This document shows positions 62,561-64,000 of a stretch of 64,000 bases of DNA, in pieces. Origin of the DNA: Alphaproteobacteria bacterium LSUCC0719 (GTDB lineage Bacteria; Pseudomonadota; Alphaproteobacteria; Puniceispirillales; Puniceispirillaceae); contig JBFPJN010000004.1 in assembly GCA_040839025.1 (NCBI GenBank), positions 186,001 through 250,000 of the forward strand. Direction: 5' to 3'. The first letter of the stretch is position 1. Each line of letters opens with the position of its first letter. Both the position numbers and the translations under genes were made by a program. Below the pieces are notes generated by a model, which saw only the letters and a program-made list of their open reading frames with translations, had not been told where the DNA came from and did not search any database.

Positions 62561-63050
62561 ATCATTTTCCGCGCACCTTTCGAGGTCCATCTCATGAACC
62601 GCGGCACCTCCTTCTGCAACCAGGTTCCACCCGCCTCGAAGCGCCACTTAATTTGCGGTATAATAACACCTCATAAGTGGAGTGTTGTTCATGCTGATAA
62701 AAGACAATGTGACCATCGGTATCGAGTGGCGTTTTGGGCCTGACTGGCCTGGGCAGCGATGTGGTGCGAAGACACGCCGGGGCACCGCGTGTCAGTGTCC
62801 TGCCAACAAGAAGAATGGCCGCTGCCGACTACATGGCGGGGTCAGCACTGGCGCGAAGACCGAAGAGGGTCGAGCGCGGATCTCGGCGGCGAACCTTCGT
62901 CATGGGAAGTTCACCAAGGATAAGCTAGAGAAGCGGCGTGAGAATGCTGCCAAGGGACGGGAGATCCGTAAGGAGCTTCGCCAGATGGAACGCGAGTTGA
63001 TCGCTGGTGGGCTGCTTGAAAAGCACTGGCGGGACAGCTTCCTGCCATAG
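62525..63050 (+). repeat. Direct repeat copy 2: tRNA-end / HGG module
   Basis: The second copy of the module at 55821-56345. Its tRNA-like left end is better preserved than in copy 1. Spacer, -10, ribosome site and coding sequence match; homology ends at the HGG stop codon. Confidence 0.9.
62691..63050 (+). CDS. HGGxSTG-type Cys/His small protein, copy 2
   Basis: A 119-residue protein differing from copy 1 by three residues by eye (Thr for Ile, Gly for Asp, last residue Pro for Ser). It keeps CGAKTRRG, the Cys pairs and HGGVSTGAKTEEG. Since coding differences are few while the upstream spacer is more divergent, the protein appears to be selected or recently converted. It lies directly before the primase 3' end. 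Confidence 0.75.
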   Translation: MLIKDNVTIGIEWRFGPDWPGQRCGAKTRRGTACQCPANKKNGRCRLHGGVSTGAKTEEGRARISAANLRHGKFTKDKLEKRRENAAKGREIRKELRQMERELIAGGLLEKHWRDSFLP

Positions 63051-63121
63051 TCATCGAATTTGGGGCAGCTCTCGGGCCGAGGACGGGTTAGCTTTTGCTT
63101 GTCGGTATTGTAACCGGGCGA

Positions 63122-63212
63122 TGTAGGAATGTAGGAATTATTTGATAAATCTCATCACTAGTTATTCCTGCAGCTAACTATAAGTTGAGAGACTTACCCC
63201 TACATTCCTACA
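63122..63212. repeat. 14-bp inverted repeat beside the primase gene
   Basis: TGTAGGAATGTAGG (63122-63135) and CCTACATTCCTACA (63199-63212) are perfect inverted arms separated by 63 bp; the left one itself contains two GTAGGAAT-like steps. The right arm overlaps the primase stop codon. Such iteron-like words near a P4-type primase may be a replication origin or a binding site. Confidence 0.65.
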
Positions 63213-64000
63213 CCAAAGAGCGGCGTCTTACAGCGTTACCGTCACTAAGCCTGACTAATTCAAAGTCTGGATCGTTCTTTAAATTGGCGCGGAGTGTCTC
63301 CACAAATCGCCGATGGCCAGGCATAAATGCACCATCGGCCAAGTCGCGGACATCTTCTTTGAAGTAGGCGTACAGCAATTTACATAGAATGGGCCCTTTG
63401 ATGATATGACGCTCAAGGCCACCATCTTCTAACCATCCAAGCACAAGATCAGCATCATGAAACCACTGTGTTGTAGTTTCTTCGACGGTCTCCGGAATTT
63501 CGAAATAACCACGCTTTATGACTTCGCAGAGTTGTATGACGGCTAGAGCAATCACTTGGTTTTTTTGCTGAGTAGCTACCGTTCTACCAATCCCGACAAC
63601 CCGCTCAGTTTTGGGTATCGTTGTATCAAATGGAATGACGGACAAACGCCTCTCAACGCCAGAATCAACGCCACCTTGGAAGCTTGGTAGGCTATTTGTT
63701 GCAAAAATATTGATTGCTTGTGGCCGGAACGGCACTGGCGGCTGGTAGACTATTTTACCGTTGATCATATCACCCGTTACGACCTGCTTCATTTTGTCTG
63801 AAGCGATAGCTCTTGATGAAGATAACTCGTCTGAGAGGTTTGCTGCCTTGCCAATTAGGTTGGCAATGAACTGTTCTTTGCCAAAATCACCGGGTGGCAC
63901 GCATGAAATAGACGCCTCTGGCAGGAGATAACGGATTAAATCCAAGATCTGGGATTTGCCATTTGCTGCTGTCGGCCCATAAAACACGAAAGCTTTTGGC
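63208..64000 (-). CDS. Phage/plasmid primase-helicase, P4/D5 type (3' part)
   Basis: At least 263 residues to the window edge, open at its 5' end. VFYGPTAANGKSQ is the SF3 Walker A (G-x4-GKS), NLSDELSS the Walker B region, and INIFATNSLPSFQGG carries the SF3 motif C Asn. The C-terminal part after residue 180 is winged-helix-like. The family opens and copies element DNA as in satellite P4, so it marks an element able to replicate autonomously. The N-terminal primase domain, if any, is beyond 64000. Confidence 0.88.
   Translation of the reverse strand, partial: PKAFVFYGPTAANGKSQILDLIRYLLPEASISCVPPGDFGKEQFIANLIGKAANLSDELSSSRAIASDKMKQVVTGDMINGKIVYQPPVPFRPQAINIFATNSLPSFQGGVDSGVERRLSVIPFDTTIPKTERVVGIGRTVATQQKNQVIALAVIQLCEVIKRGYFEIPETVEETTTQWFHDADLVLGWLEDGGLERHIIKGPILCKLLYAYFKEDVRDLADGAFMPGHRRFVETLRANLKNDPDFELVRLSDGNAVRRRSLV

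Larger units (their letters stand above)
47253..64000. mobile_element. Integrative genomic island (left end to window edge)
   Basis: The segment starts at a tRNA-end-like sequence, has a P4-type integrase at its left, a P4/D5-type primase-helicase at its right (running off the window), long inverted and direct repeats, and cargo of transport and metabolic genes. The right end is not seen. The boundaries are inferred, and nested or tandem elements are possible. Confidence 0.6.

Noticed and set aside
1-64000. CRISPR array or restriction/defence genes
   Set aside because: No regularly spaced repeats of 25-40 bp with unique spacers and no nuclease, methylase or toxin-antitoxin motifs were recognised; the 47-bp repeats are contiguous and lack spacers.

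Overview
The window looks like chromosome of a marine heterotrophic alphaproteobacterium, probably SAR116/Rhodospirillales-like. That placement is an inference from gene content: a formate dehydrogenase accessory set with DUF3305, DUF3306, DUF6352, DUF6505 and DUF6494, many sugar-acid, TRAP and ABC uptake systems, and a GC-rich coding style. No rRNA, intact tRNA or CRISPR array was found.

Layout. (1) 0.1-9.3 kb: accessory genes for a formate dehydrogenase (chaperone-like and cofactor-handling DUF proteins, a 4Fe-4S protein, Mrp, cytochrome c), closed by a TupA-type tungstate-binding protein. The catalytic subunit is not in view and may lie left of base 1. (2) 9.4-13.2 kb: a PHP phosphoesterase, a histidine phosphatase, four tandem 47-bp hairpin repeats, an hsp20 gene with a sigma32-like promoter and a strong terminator, and a GST. 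(3) 13.2-23.3 kb: sugar-acid catabolism (hydroxyacid dehydrogenase, UxaA and IlvD dehydratases, SDR, FAH-type hydrolase, DgoK, DgoA, PfkB kinase, DSD1-like enzyme). (4) 23.4-29.5 kb: small membrane proteins, a fatty acid desaturase, an MDR oxidoreductase next to a proline-racemase-like protein with altered catalytic residues, and a membrane protein/winged-helix pair. (5) 29.7-37.6 kb: amino-sugar uptake and catabolism (NagB, MurQ-like, BadF-type kinase, a complete ABC importer, Gfo/Idh/MocA). (6) 37.6-44.9 kb: a LysR gene divergent from a leaderless THI5-like protein, then a GntR regulator, a LigM-like folate-dependent O-demethylase and a DctPQM TRAP transporter. (7) 45.0-47.0 kb: a decayed acyltransferase and three small related alpha/beta-barrel-like proteins.

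(8) 47.3 kb to the end: an apparent genomic island. A tRNA-3'-end-like sequence sits just outside a P4-type tyrosine integrase, and a P4/D5-type primase-helicase runs off the right end. The cargo is two TRAP systems (DctPQM; TAXI plus fused permease), an M24 peptidase, a homoserine-dehydrogenase-like SAF protein, an ABA4-like membrane operon and a LysR regulator. A 525-bp module (degenerate tRNA 3' end, promoter and an HGGxSTG-type Cys/His protein) occurs twice in direct orientation 6.7 kb apart, bracketing the TAXI/ABA4/LysR segment. The island intergenic regions also carry long inverted repeats. This duplicated tRNA-end/HGG module is the most unusual structure seen.

All family names come from reading the translated sequence against remembered families; no search was run.
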